The notes beneath the pieces were generated by a model. That model searched no databases. It was not told the origin of the DNA and saw nothing but the letters and a program-made list of their open reading frames with translations. This document shows positions 1 to 7,812 of a DNA stretch of 12,847 nt, in pieces. Position numbers and translations under genes: made by a program. Source of the DNA: Psychromonas sp. (GTDB lineage Bacteria > Pseudomonadota > Gammaproteobacteria > Enterobacterales > Psychromonadaceae); contig JAGLDN010000029.1 of the NCBI GenBank assembly GCA_023145575.1, forward strand, positions 1-12,847. The letters run 5' to 3'. How positions within the stretch are numbered: position 1 is the first letter of the stretch; each line of letters opens with the position of its first letter.

Positions 1-1748
1 TCGAAAATAATACGGCTTAACTCTCCTGTTTCATCAGATGGCTCTATCTCTGTATTTTGGATCTCTTTTTCAATTTCTTTTTCTTCATTGGTTAAGAAGA
101 TGTATTGATCATTTTGTCTCGCGATAAGCAAATTACGCTCTAACACCTCTAAGCTTTGTTCAATCTCCAAACGCAGTGTACGTTTATCTTGATCAACTTC
201 GCAGATACAAAGTGTCACGAGGTTATCCAGCGTAGATTTAACTTCGTCTACATAACGGATCATAAATAACGCTTGTAAAACATTAATAGTAAATTCGTTG
301 ATTGATGATTTTTCTTGCGCTTGATTAATATCTCGCACAACCGCTGTATCAAGGAATTTTTTAATCGATGTGTAAAAACTATAAACGGGGATCAAGCGCC
401 CAACGTTATCATCCGTATAGAGGTTAGTGGCAATTTGGAAGGCATCAATTAATGAACGTTCACCTTTACTCATGTGCTGCCCAGAGGCACCCGCTCGACT
501 AATGCCAGCAAATATATTTTGTACTAAGTTATAGTGATAAGGAATAAACGGGTAGCTGTTTACAAAATTTTCGGTATCGCTGTAATTTGCAAGCTCTGCA
601 CTGTTGCTTTGCTCAAAGCTCAATTGACTACGAATAATATCGCCTTTCTCTTCATACAAAGCAGTCAGTTCAGCTTTGGCCTGATCACTTTTATCTAGCA
701 GACGTTTTTCAATGACTTCGTTGGTATTTGAACTCGATAATGAGATACGCTCAAAACGTGCTTGGATTTTAGAGAAATCTTGGCTTTTAGAGCCTTGCAT
801 CCGCCCTAAAACAGAATCAATATCTTCTTGTGAAGTGACCACTACCCATGCTTTTCCGTCACAGATTGTGCCTAGATTTTCGGTGATAGTTTGCAGTTTC
901 AGCATCATTTGCGTATTTGAGCCTATGAATTGACCCACTTCATCGACAAAAAACAGAAGGCGGCGATCTGGATTGCCATCGAGATATTCTTTTACCCATT
1001 TACAGAAGTTGGCAATGTCTAACGGGAAGTTTTCTTCTAGCTTTTCAACCCATTGTTGCGTTGAATTTGATGACTGCCCTGTTACTTGAGAGAGCGCTTT
1101 TGCAATATCATCACGGTAAAAATCAAATGAGTCACGTTGTTCTAACCAGTTTTCACCCGAAATAGTTTCAAACGTTTGTTTAAATTCATCAAAGTGACCA
1201 CGCGAATCTAAGTCACGTTCAAGATGCGCGATGTGTGCGTGATCGCCTGAGTAACCGAGTTGTTCATTGAATACTTTTAGGAATACTTTTAAAATCGCAT
1301 CTTCTTTGTCATCTGTATTAGCGCGACTATCAATGTTAAACAGGATCACTTTATTTTCTTTTTGAATCGCTTTTTCTATATCGCCAATAAGAAATGGCTC
1401 TTTAGGTAATTTCTCTTGAAAGAAATTAAATGCTGTTCGTGTTAGTCCATTGTGGTTAGCTTCAATATTTTGCAATAAGTATGAAAGGATTTTAATAAAG
1501 TGAGATTTACCGCTACCAAAAAAACCTGATACCCAAATCCCTGATTTTCCAGCAATAGCTGCCTGCTTAGGATCGTGAACTGACGGCATAAAAAACTTAA
1601 AGAAATTCTCTATGTGTTCTTTTATCTCATTGGTGATCACGTATTCATCTAATTCAACAAAAACGGTTTCATTTTCGGTTTGATCGGCTTTAACGACACC
1701 ATTAATGGGACGAGCGATATCTTTTTTGAAAAGTTGCTTTATTTTCAT
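1..1748 (-). CDS. brxC: BREX ATPase BrxC, N-terminal part (runs off left edge)
   Basis: BrxC is the large P-loop ATPase of type I BREX, which works with BrxB, PglZ and the PglX methyltransferase in host methylation and phage restriction. The frame opens with MKIKQLFKKDIARPINGVVK, a start typical of the family, and stays open for about 582 residues to the window edge; full BrxC is roughly 1,200 residues, so about half is present. A Walker A motif GFFGSGKSH lies at residues 75-83. A Walker B-like stretch RRLLFFVDE ends at D269-E270, followed by a VVVTSQED segment. The start at 1748 is supported by a Shine-Dalgarno AGGGG five bases upstream. The gene begins 59 bp after brxB ends, on the same strand, as expected for a brxA-brxB-brxC operon. 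No frameshift is seen in the visible part. Confidence 0.96.
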   Translation of the reverse strand, partial: MKIKQLFKKDIARPINGVVKADQTENETVFVELDEYVITNEIKEHIENFFKFFMPSVHDPKQAAIAGKSGIWVSGFFGSGKSHFIKILSYLLQNIEANHNGLTRTAFNFFQEKLPKEPFLIGDIEKAIQKENKVILFNIDSRANTDDKEDAILKVFLKVFNEQLGYSGDHAHIAHLERDLDSRGHFDEFKQTFETISGENWLEQRDSFDFYRDDIAKALSQVTGQSSNSTQQWVEKLEENFPLDIANFCKWVKEYLDGNPDRRLLFFVDEVGQFIGSNTQMMLKLQTITENLGTICDGKAWVVVTSQEDIDSVLGRMQGSKSQDFSKIQARFERISLSSSNTNEVIEKRLLDKSDQAKAELTALYEEKGDIIRSQLSFEQSNSAELANYSDTENFVNSYPFIPYHYNLVQNIFAGISRAGASGQHMSKGERSLIDAFQIATNLYTDDNVGRLIPVYSFYTSIKKFLDTAVVRDINQAQEKSSINEFTINVLQALFMIRYVDEVKSTLDNLVTLCICEVDQDKRTLRLEIEQSLEVLERNLLIARQNDQYIFLTNEEKEIEKEIQNTEIEPSDETGELSRIIF

Positions 1749-1807
1749 TTTTGCCCCTAACAGATTTCTTATGTGAAATTTGGTTAATGACGTAGTGCTC
1801 ATGGTGT

Positions 1808-2395
1808 TTATGGCACAAGTTTGAAAGCGCGATAATAATTATTGGAGTCTATTTGCCCAAAGGGTTTTAGTTCAGTACCGTCGTATTCACCAGGATAAAA
1901 CATAACCGTTGGTACGTTACCAACTTTGGCATGTAGCGCATTTAGCAAACCATGCCCCCGAACGATTGGCCAAACACTGCCTAAACCCTGCAAAATAATA
2001 AAGTCACATGATTTTAGCTGTGCTTTTTCAACAATAAATTCTGCTAATCGGTTTTGCTCTAAAGCGCCTTTTAGCGCGTTAAAAAGTGCGTCATCCCCTT
2101 CCTCTCGTTGCATTTGATAAGCTTTGTCTAACAAGTTCCTAGATTTCAATAGTTTAATGATCATTTCAAAGAGATTGATATTGGCAAAACGCTTGCCATG
2201 CAATTCACCTCGGCTGACTAACTTTTCAGTAAGATTCGCTAAATGTTTACGCACCACTAATTCATGCACCGCAGCATAGTCGAATATATAAAAGCCTATT
2301 TCTCCACCAAGCTCTTTATTGTTAAGAAACTCGTTACTTTCTAATTTCTCTTGAACTTGATCAAGACGTTTCTCTAGTTGCTCTAAAGTTTGCAT
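1808..2395 (-). CDS. brxB: BREX protein BrxB (DUF1788)
   Basis: BrxB is a small core BREX protein, needed for BREX methylation in the systems studied and thought to act with PglZ and BrxC; its own activity is not established. The 195-residue length fits the DUF1788 family. It starts with a coiled-coil-like MQTLEQLEKRLDQVQEKLES. It ends with the family's conserved block VMFYPGEYDG, then LKPFGQI, then NNYYRAFKLVP at the very C-terminus. The central part has DFIILQGLGSVWPIVRGHGL at about 129-148. It starts only 6 bp after the brxA stop, so the two are surely co-transcribed and perhaps translationally coupled; the ribosome site (GAG only) is weak. Nothing appears broken. Confidence 0.93.
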   Translation of the reverse strand: MQTLEQLEKRLDQVQEKLESNEFLNNKELGGEIGFYIFDYAAVHELVVRKHLANLTEKLVSRGELHGKRFANINLFEMIIKLLKSRNLLDKAYQMQREEGDDALFNALKGALEQNRLAEFIVEKAQLKSCDFIILQGLGSVWPIVRGHGLLNALHAKVGNVPTVMFYPGEYDGTELKPFGQIDSNNYYRAFKLVP

Positions 2396-2401
2396 AAGTA
2401 G

Positions 2402-2998
2402 TTAAGACTCCATTGCAACGACAATATCATGTTTATTCATACTTTCAAGGATTTGCATCACATCTAACGACACATAAACATTCAAAAGGCGTTTATTATT
2501 TGTTGTATCAATGTATCCCGCATCTGCGAGTACTTTAAATGCAACTTGAGACACTTTATAAATTGAAGCAGGAGACATACCACCTAATGTAGGATACAGC
2601 CTTGTTTTCTCTTCCCAAAAATTATGCCAATCATTTACATTTAATGATTCTCTAAACATGCGTTTTGCATCAGCAACAACGCTCAGCATGAAGTCAGCCA
2701 ATAATGTAGAGTTGATTAAAATTGCGGCAAACATCAATTGCGCTGCATCATCAGCTCCAGAATAAACTAACTTTTCAAGAAATTTACTATCACACTTTTG
2801 CAAGCGGTTTTTAATCGTTGTCGCATTGCGCTTTGCAGAAGCCGCTGATGGTTTCTGAAGTATATTTAGCTCAATAATAGCTTCATTCCATTGGTCTTTA
2901 GTGGGGGATTTAAGCAGTAAATCTGCAATGATCTGACTTTCTCTGATCATTAAACTACCACCAATTAAGTCGCCTAAATATTGTTTATGCTCCATCAT
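2402..2998 (-). CDS. brxA: BREX protein BrxA (DUF1819)
   Basis: BrxA is the first gene of type I BREX operons, a small, mostly helical DUF1819 protein whose exact role is unresolved. The 198-residue protein carries the typical opening YLGDLIGGSLMIRESQIIAD at residues 6-25, a KRNATTIKNRL segment near 56-66, and the WHNFWEEKTRLYPTLG region near 123-138. Two ATG codons lie in tandem at the start (2998 and 2995) and either could be used; the upstream ribosome site, AGAG, is weak. A possible promoter lies just upstream. On its far side lies the broken brxR, the usual regulator position in BREX loci. Confidence 0.93.
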   Translation of the reverse strand: MMEHKQYLGDLIGGSLMIRESQIIADLLLKSPTKDQWNEAIIELNILQKPSAASAKRNATTIKNRLQKCDSKFLEKLVYSGADDAAQLMFAAILINSTLLADFMLSVVADAKRMFRESLNVNDWHNFWEEKTRLYPTLGGMSPASIYKVSQVAFKVLADAGYIDTTNNKRLLNVYVSLDVMQILESMNKHDIVVAMES

Positions 2999-3040
2999 TT
3001 TTAATATTCTCTATTTGATAACCAATGACAAAATATGAAT

Positions 3041-3046
3041 TTTATA
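3041..3046 (-). promoter_or_regulatory. Candidate -10 element for the BREX operon
   Basis: On the minus strand TGGGTATAAAAT gives a TATAAA box preceded by TG-like bases (extended -10), 43 bases upstream of the brxA start. No convincing -35 box is seen at 17 bases. The same TATACCCA string recurs in other spacers of this window, so this may instead be part of a dispersed repeat. Confidence 0.35.
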
Positions 3047-3074
3047 CCCAGTAAATTGTTTAATTATTAGGTAC

Positions 3075-3194
3075 TCATAATTTATGTTCAGCTGACGTTT
3101 GTGATGCTTGTTGTGAACTATCCATAATCCACTGATTCGGCTTATAACCAATGATTGAAGCCATTGCCTGAATCGTTAGCAGGCCAGCAGTCAT
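3075..3194 (-). CDS. Hypothetical 39-residue frame between brxR remnant and brxA
   Basis: A short open frame begins at an ATG directly after the brxR remnant and ends 76 bp before brxA. It reads MTAGLLTIQAMASIIGYKPN followed by a polar tail ending in AEHKL. There is no clear Shine-Dalgarno and an in-frame stop lies four codons upstream. I do not recognise the family. It could be a frameshifted piece of the brxR C-terminus, a fragment of another gene, or chance. It lies in the same direction as BREX, so it would be transcribed with it if brxR's promoter still works. Confidence 0.2.
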   Translation of the reverse strand: MTAGLLTIQAMASIIGYKPNQWIMDSSQQASQTSAEHKL

Positions 3195-3742
3195 TTTAAT
3201 TTTCTAAAGTGTGTTGAAACAACGTCTAAAAAGTTTTTATATTGCGATCAGTAAGGTGTTACATGGCAACGTTTATTCTTTTGTCGCACTCAATGAGGGA
3301 GAATGTGAGGTTGCTTGGTAGCAGAGCTCAAAGATAGAGTTTCAAATCCCATACTTTCTTTTTAATGATCTGGCGCATAACAGTTGAAAATGTTTTTTCT
3401 GACGCAAGCTAAATTTACCTGATCAACATAAGTTTGCGGGAGTTTAATAGGGGGAGGCATCCCAAAGTCAGATGACAGTTCGTGGAATATGAAGTCTATT
3501 TTATGCTTGAAAAGTACTGTGAATTCTGATGTTCGGTGATATGTTTTAGATTTAGTTTTATTTAGTCGTGCTAGATCCTGAAGAGCGAGCTTTTTATAAG
3601 TTGCCACATCTCTGGTTGTGGCTGTTGGCTGCATTTTAAATATATCCATAAGGTCTGATCTGGATATTTCGCCTAAGTAACTCAAGCATAAATCAATCAA
3701 TCTTTTTCTTTGAGTATAAGCAGTTTCATCAATGAGTTTCAT
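3191..3742 (-). pseudogene. brxR: Decayed BREX regulator BrxR (wHTH intact, WYL domain broken)
   Basis: BrxR/CapW-type regulators are roughly 280-300 residue repressors with an N-terminal winged helix, a WYL domain and a C-terminal domain; they sit upstream of BREX and related defence operons. Here a 126-codon frame (3742 to 3362) starts behind a good AGGGG ribosome site and shows the family's DNA-binding region: RLIDLCLSYLGEISRSDLMD near 14-33, then TATTRDVATYKKLA and SEFTVLFKH. The frame then stops. Past the stop, the same frame reads TLSLSSATKQPHILPH (from 3340), stop at 3290-3292, VRQKNKRCHVTPY, stop at 3248-3250, SQYKNFLDVVSTHFRKLK. This follows the WYL pattern (YLSLSSG.....IVPH......WHV..YD....F.DF.L). 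Between 3398 and 3335 another frame reads STVMRQIIKKKVWDLKLY, suggesting a one-base shift at a run of six A. The truncated winged helix may still be made. Confidence 0.75.
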
Positions 3743-3791
3743 ATATGCCCCTAATTAAATTGACCTTTGAAATAAATCATTAAAATACAAG

Positions 3792-3814
3792 ATAAAATAA
3801 ATTGATTATTTTAT
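3792..3814. promoter_or_regulatory. Inverted repeat upstream of brxR remnant (possible operator)
   Basis: ATAAAATAA and TTATTTTAT form perfect 9-bp arms around ATTGA. The element lies 50-72 bases upstream of the brxR start. BrxR proteins are known to bind inverted repeats in their own promoter region, so this is a reasonable candidate for an autoregulatory site. The arms are pure A/T, which makes a chance palindrome quite possible in this AT-rich spacer. Confidence 0.3.
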
Positions 3815-4298
3815 ACCCATGTAACTTAAAGATGCAACATTGGTCGGTAATTTGTGCGCTACATGATCTATAAATAGCAATATTGATAATTAGTTGCGTT
3901 AACCCACTGTCAAGAGAATAAAAAAAGACTTTAATGCTTAAAAACTAATGTTGCGATACTCATCATAAAATCAATACGTTACCATGTTTATTATTTTAGA
4001 TAAACCACATTCTGTGCGCCAACTAGATCTCATAAATTGGTTGTTTTGTATAGCACTTTTCTACCAATCTGACTTAACTTGTTGTGTGCTAGTTTGGATC
4101 CAAGAGATATTATTTAAAATAAGTTTGAAGTTTACCAACAGCACTCTAGCGCATTGTCGAGGAATGGTTAAGTAAATTGTTATCCATCCACTGTACAAGC
4201 GTTGGTGTAACTTTACACTATCGATTTCCTTTGAGTTTACTGAGCCCTTAAAGAATTTATGTTTTGAATATTTTGTATAAATATAGCAATAATAAAAG

Positions 4299-4304
4299 TA
4301 TAAT
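4299..4304 (+). promoter_or_regulatory. TATAAT -10 box of the 248-residue gene
   Basis: A perfect TATAAT lies 38 bases before the start codon at 4343. TTGTAT at 4273-4278 is the nearest -35-like hexamer, but the spacing of 20 is long, so only the -10 is proposed with some confidence. Confidence 0.45.
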
Positions 4305-4342
4305 GAACCAAAATATTGTTAATTTAAATTTCAAGGGAAACT

Positions 4343-5089
4343 ATGAAAAGAGTGTTTTACGCAATTAACGAGTGCAAAAAAGTTTTATTAAATCATCCAT
4401 TATTTTTAGATGTACATACAATTACACAAGATCAGGTGATTGAAAAAATGAACATATGGGCGCCCTTGTTTGTGCATCTTACAATGACATTTAGAGACAT
4501 TAATCAAATGTTTTATCAGTTCCCTCACCCTAAAAACGATTTGCAAGAAGCGATTAACGCACATACAGAAATTGATTCTACACATTGGAATTTGCTAAAA
4601 ACTGATTTACAAACTCTTGGTATTTATAATAATGTTAAAAATTATGGTGAAGCTATGAGCATGATTTGGGAAGATACTGGTGCCCCTATTAGAAATTATA
4701 TGTACCATGTAATGATCAGAGCTCAAATGTGTGAAGATAATGTTTACTTAAGAATGTCGGCTCTAGAAGCTGGGGAAACAACAGTAAAAATGTTTTTTAA
4801 TACAACCAAGTACATTGCCAACCTATATGAAAAAAAAACAGGTAAAAAATTGCATTATTTTGGAGACACACATATCGAAAGTGAAGTTGATAATGCTGTC
4901 GATTTATCAATTTTCGAACGACAAAAACTTAGCCAAGAAACACTGGATAAGTCCTTATATATCGTTAATGCTCATTTTGATAAATTCAAATATTTTTTAG
5001 ATTATAAGTACTCAATTACCTTTCCCGACAAAGTTATACCAAAAGGTAATTTATTGGCAAAAAAAGATAATTCGTTTCTGTATTCCTAG
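4343..5089 (+). CDS. Haem-oxygenase-like diiron enzyme family protein (tentative)
   Basis: The 248-residue, helix-rich, soluble protein has no signal peptide. Its layout resembles the haem-oxygenase-like (TenA/UndA/HDO) fold, whose members often use a diiron centre to oxidise small molecules. The clues are EIDSTHWNLLKTDLQTLG at residues 76-93 (an E-x4-H pair in a helix ending in DLxxLG), acidic residues at E142 and E145, HYFGDTHIESEVDNAV at 171-186 (H177, E179, D183), and a last helix with NAHFDKFKYF at 209-218 (H211). These are suitably spaced for metal ligands, but I cannot confirm the alignment. The start has AAGGG five bases upstream. It stands alone: nothing nearby supplies a substrate or partner. 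Typical HDO relatives keep a second His or Asp after the H-x-E-x3-D cluster, which is not obvious here. The assignment could be wrong. Confidence 0.55.
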   Translation: MKRVFYAINECKKVLLNHPLFLDVHTITQDQVIEKMNIWAPLFVHLTMTFRDINQMFYQFPHPKNDLQEAINAHTEIDSTHWNLLKTDLQTLGIYNNVKNYGEAMSMIWEDTGAPIRNYMYHVMIRAQMCEDNVYLRMSALEAGETTVKMFFNTTKYIANLYEKKTGKKLHYFGDTHIESEVDNAVDLSIFERQKLSQETLDKSLYIVNAHFDKFKYFLDYKYSITFPDKVIPKGNLLAKKDNSFLYS

Positions 5090-5139
5090 TGGTAATACCT
5101 TGATTGTCGAGTTGTAATAACCTCTGATACCAAAGGTCA

Positions 5140-5415
5140 ATTAAAATAAAGACTTTAACTCCTAAGTAGTTATTCTACATAGAGATTTTATGACAACGCG
5201 CCTTGGTACTAGTTGCCTAGCCCTGAGGTGCACGAGCTCGAAAACCAAGACTGCCTTACAATAATCGAAAAGTGAATAACAATTACCTAATATTGTACCT
5301 TGTTCTGATCATCGAGCTTGAGCCTGACAAAGAATTTTTACGTCATATGGGTATAGACTTAACTAATAAAAGCCTAGATACCCATTCGCCTTACTCATCG
5401 ATTAACCTGTTATAA
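5140..5415 (+). repeat. Dispersed degenerate repeat, copy 1
   Basis: The copy begins with AATAAAGACTTTAACTCC and continues through TTGGTACTAGTTGCCTAGCC and GAGCTCGAAAACCAAGACTG. Both later blocks match the reverse complement of the copy at 7813-8070. From 5227 to 5415 one frame is open without an ATG and reads ARKPRLPYNNRKVNN, then NYLILYLVLIIELEPDK (5281-5331), then EFLRHMGIDL. The peptide closely follows the gene at 10661-10840, so this copy seems to be a decayed or 5'-damaged relative. It lies between two unrelated genes and has no ribosome site. Confidence 0.55.
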
Positions 5416-5550
5416 TAACAAACACATAATTATACAGCGCGGCAGCGCGGCGAGCTAGAAAGACAAATAAATTAAAAAGAAGTGTTGGATCACAAGATAA
5501 TGCTGCGTAAAGAACAGACGCCTTTTCTCAACAATTACCACACCCTGACG

Positions 5551-5790
5551 TTACTGCATCCATGAGTGCGGCAGTAATAGATTTCCGCCCCAATTACCCG
5601 TCTTCTTCGCTCTGTATTCGCCAATAATCAGTTGTCGCTTCATATTTTCAGAGCAAGGCCTATTGCTCGATTTTATTTTTTTGATATACTTGAAAAATTT
5701 ATGTGCAGTTTGTGCCGCAATCATATTGTGACGCATCATTGTAAGCTCTCTGACTGTGACCCCATTATATAGGCATTCCTTACATGACAA
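5551..5790 (-). CDS. Hypothetical 79-residue protein, unrecognised
   Basis: The open frame starts with TTG at 5790; the first in-frame ATG pair would give a protein shorter by 17 residues (MMRHNM). The product is basic, with a CxxC at residues 3-6, KFFKYIKKIKSS in the middle and a C-terminal GNWGGNLLLPHSWMQ. It has no membrane segment. I do not recognise a family. The ribosome site is poor and the frame sits alone between copy 1 of the repeat and the GH84 gene, facing away from the latter. It could be a fragment of a larger lost gene. Confidence 0.25.
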   Translation of the reverse strand: MSCKECLYNGVTVRELTMMRHNMIAAQTAHKFFKYIKKIKSSNRPCSENMKRQLIIGEYRAKKTGNWGGNLLLPHSWMQ

Positions 5791-5886
5791 CGCTTTATGT
5801 GATTTTTAATAATACAGACAAGTATTTACAAAACGTGATATGTTCACTTTACATCAATTTACAATAATAAGTACCTAACTTTTATT

Positions 5887-5903
5887 ATCAAGTCCCACTT
5901 GAT
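5887..5903. promoter_or_regulatory. Inverted repeat upstream of the GH84 gene
   Basis: ATCAAGT-CCC-ACTTGAT is a perfect 7-bp palindrome with a 3-base loop, about 118 bases upstream of the GH84 start. A CTTTTT tract follows eight bases later, too far for a standard terminator. An operator is possible. Confidence 0.3.
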
Positions 5904-6020
5904 GTCGCATCTTTTTAGACCATAGATCTGACACAAAAGCGCTGTAATTATTTCGGCAGCGTTGTAACGGTAGATAATATTGTAATCGTTATTAATTCAC
6001 AAATACTCAAAGGAATGATT

Positions 6021-7598
6021 ATGTCTACATGTGACAATACATTATGCGGAATTATTATGGGTTATTACGGGCCTATTTGGTCAGAAGATGCCTTGATTGA
6101 TTATGCTAGTTTTTGCAAAAATAATAATCTAACTACTTTTATTTACGGTCCGAAAATGGATAATTATCTAAGAAAAGATTGGCAACAAAATTGGCCAGCA
6201 ACCGAATTTCAAAGTCTACTAAAAATAAGGGCGGCGTTTAAAGCTGCTGACGTGAAATTTGGCATGGCATTTAGCCCTTACAATGTTGATAAATATGACA
6301 ACACAATACAAAAAGCACTAGAGCATAGGATCGGAGGTGATCAATTTAAGCAACTTAATCTAGATGTCTTAGTCATTGGTTTTGATGATATTTCTGCTGA
6401 TGTGGTGGCACGTACGGGTTCCAAGCTTGCTGGTATACAAATAGATGTCACACAGTACATCCAAACGATACAGCTTGGCATTAATTCTAAAACACAATTT
6501 TATGTTGTGCCAAGCTATTATTCGTTATCGCCAGTTATTGCCCACCTCTTAGGGCCCATACCAAAAAATTATTTAGAAGATTATGGCACAATCGATTCCA
6601 AAATTGGGATCTTGTGGACGGGTAGCGAAGTCATTCCTAACGGGTTTAGTATCGAAGAAATTGAAGAAATTAATGCTAAATTTAAGCGCAAGGTTACTCT
6701 TTGGGATAATTATCCTGTTAACGATCCCTCATGGATGATCCAATCCACTGCAAATGTATACCCATTTACTGGTAGACCTTACAAATTAGTTGATCATATT
6801 AGCGGCCATTTTGCGAACCCAATGATTCAACCCTACTTATCTCAGATACCCTTGTCTACTTTACCGAGGATTTACAGTGAAAGGGCAAACTATATTCCGC
6901 AACAAGAATTCTTACGTGCAGCTCAGAAATTTTGTGCAGGCTCATCTAACAATCATGAGCTTGCCAACTATATAATAGAAGAGCTCATGTCGTTTCGTGA
7001 ACTTACCTCTCGCCCTGATTATGGCCTGACAATAGAGCGTTTGCAAAATAATCTTAAAAATCTACAAGGCGCCCCAAAAATAAAAGCGGAGCTGGCTCAG
7101 TGGTTGAAATATGCAAATACAAAAGGAGGCTCAGGTAAGGGCTTGCCAACCTTAGCGACGATTCACGTATCTAATTGCAACAACCAATTGGTACTCGTTG
7201 CATACACTTCTTCTGGCGCTAGCTATGTGGTGGCTCAATTAAATTACACAGACAATAAACCGCGAACGGTATGTATTTCGATTAAAGCTAACCCTTACAC
7301 GGCTCCCGCCTTGATAAATGATAATTCAACAATACAAACAACTGTTACTCTGCCTGCCCTTCAAGGATCTGAAACATATCAACTGGTTGGCATCGGTATT
7401 AATCGTAAGCAAGAAGCTGAAGCGCCTTGGAGTTTTGGTTTCAAACTTAATAACAACCCCACTCAATTTAAATCTGGTACTGGACCAAATGATGGCATTG
7501 CTTGGTATTCAGATCCACAGAGTTTTTCAATGTGCCCCCCGAGCCACTTGTTTAGCGAACGCATATATTCTGAGCCTGAGAATACGCCAGTATTATAG
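6021..7598 (+). CDS. GH84 beta-N-acetylglucosaminidase (O-GlcNAcase type), cytoplasmic
   Basis: GH84 enzymes remove terminal N-acetylglucosamine (for example O-GlcNAc on proteins) by substrate-assisted catalysis with an adjacent Asp pair. ATG codons occur at 6015 and 6021; AGGA sits directly against the first but six bases before the second, so I choose 6021 (525 residues). The barrel starts at once with CGIIMGYYGPIWS (residues 9-21), then TFIYGPKMDNYLRKDW. The catalytic pair is D122-D123 in IGFDDI. GILWTGSEVIPNGFS and LWDNYPVNDPSW (residues 228-239; N230 and D235) match the sugar-binding loops. A helical region (about 290-380) and a beta-rich C-terminal domain (about 385-520) follow. No signal peptide, so an intracellular substrate is implied. 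No sugar transporter or nag gene is adjacent. Confidence 0.87.
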   Translation: MSTCDNTLCGIIMGYYGPIWSEDALIDYASFCKNNNLTTFIYGPKMDNYLRKDWQQNWPATEFQSLLKIRAAFKAADVKFGMAFSPYNVDKYDNTIQKALEHRIGGDQFKQLNLDVLVIGFDDISADVVARTGSKLAGIQIDVTQYIQTIQLGINSKTQFYVVPSYYSLSPVIAHLLGPIPKNYLEDYGTIDSKIGILWTGSEVIPNGFSIEEIEEINAKFKRKVTLWDNYPVNDPSWMIQSTANVYPFTGRPYKLVDHISGHFANPMIQPYLSQIPLSTLPRIYSERANYIPQQEFLRAAQKFCAGSSNNHELANYIIEELMSFRELTSRPDYGLTIERLQNNLKNLQGAPKIKAELAQWLKYANTKGGSGKGLPTLATIHVSNCNNQLVLVAYTSSGASYVVAQLNYTDNKPRTVCISIKANPYTAPALINDNSTIQTTVTLPALQGSETYQLVGIGINRKQEAEAPWSFGFKLNNNPTQFKSGTGPNDGIAWYSDPQSFSMCPPSHLFSERIYSEPENTPVL

Positions 7599-7607
7599 AG
7601 AGATATA

Positions 7608-7640
7608 CTGGGGTCCATTTATAAAGGACTCCAGCCTTTT
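7608..7640 (+). terminator. Rho-independent terminator after GH84
   Basis: CTGGGGTCC (7608-7616) pairs with GGACTCCAG (7626-7634) through nine positions including one G-T wobble, with the loop ATTTATAAA, and is followed by CCTTTT. It begins 10 bases after the GH84 stop and indicates a single-gene transcript. Confidence 0.8.
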
Positions 7641-7812
7641 ATTCCCATGCATCGCAAAAATGCAACATCAACAAGCCCAATTATGCCCAGAGCTACGGTA
7701 TAAAATTGACCTCTCCGCCCCACGCAATGCGATTTATAATGGTCAAGTTTTTTTGGTTGGTTTCTAAGCCACATTTTTAAAAGCTTTTCTTGTTTCAGCG
7801 GGTGTATTATAT

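Larger units (their letters stand above)
3743..4342. other. AT-rich spacer between brxR remnant and the 248-residue gene
   Basis: This 600-bp stretch separates two divergent genes. It holds a 9-bp inverted repeat at 3792-3814, a TATACCCATGTAACTTAAAG string at 3812-3831, and an AAAGACTTTAA string near 3926 resembling one end of the repeat family seen at 5140 and 8070. A 63-codon frame at 3984-4175 has no ribosome site and no recognisable features and is not called. A TATAAT box for the downstream gene lies at 4299. I see no RNA gene. Confidence 0.5.

Noticed and set aside
712..933. Plus-strand frame inside brxC
   Set aside because: Opposite-strand shadow of a clear BrxC coding region.
3309..3357. 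tRNA-like string (GGTAGCAGAGCTC ... GTTTCAAATCCC)
   Set aside because: It has a D-arm-like and a T-arm-like piece, but no acceptor stem or anticodon arm can be paired, and it falls within the WYL remnant of brxR.
3984..4175. 63-codon open frame on the plus strand
   Set aside because: No ribosome site, an odd composition rich in Cys, Leu and Ile, and no recognisable pattern; likely chance in AT-rich DNA.
5936..5968. LacI/NagR-type operator upstream of GH84 (AGCGCT and CAGCGTTG strings)
   Set aside because: The half-sites are only partly symmetrical about their centres and no regulator gene is nearby.
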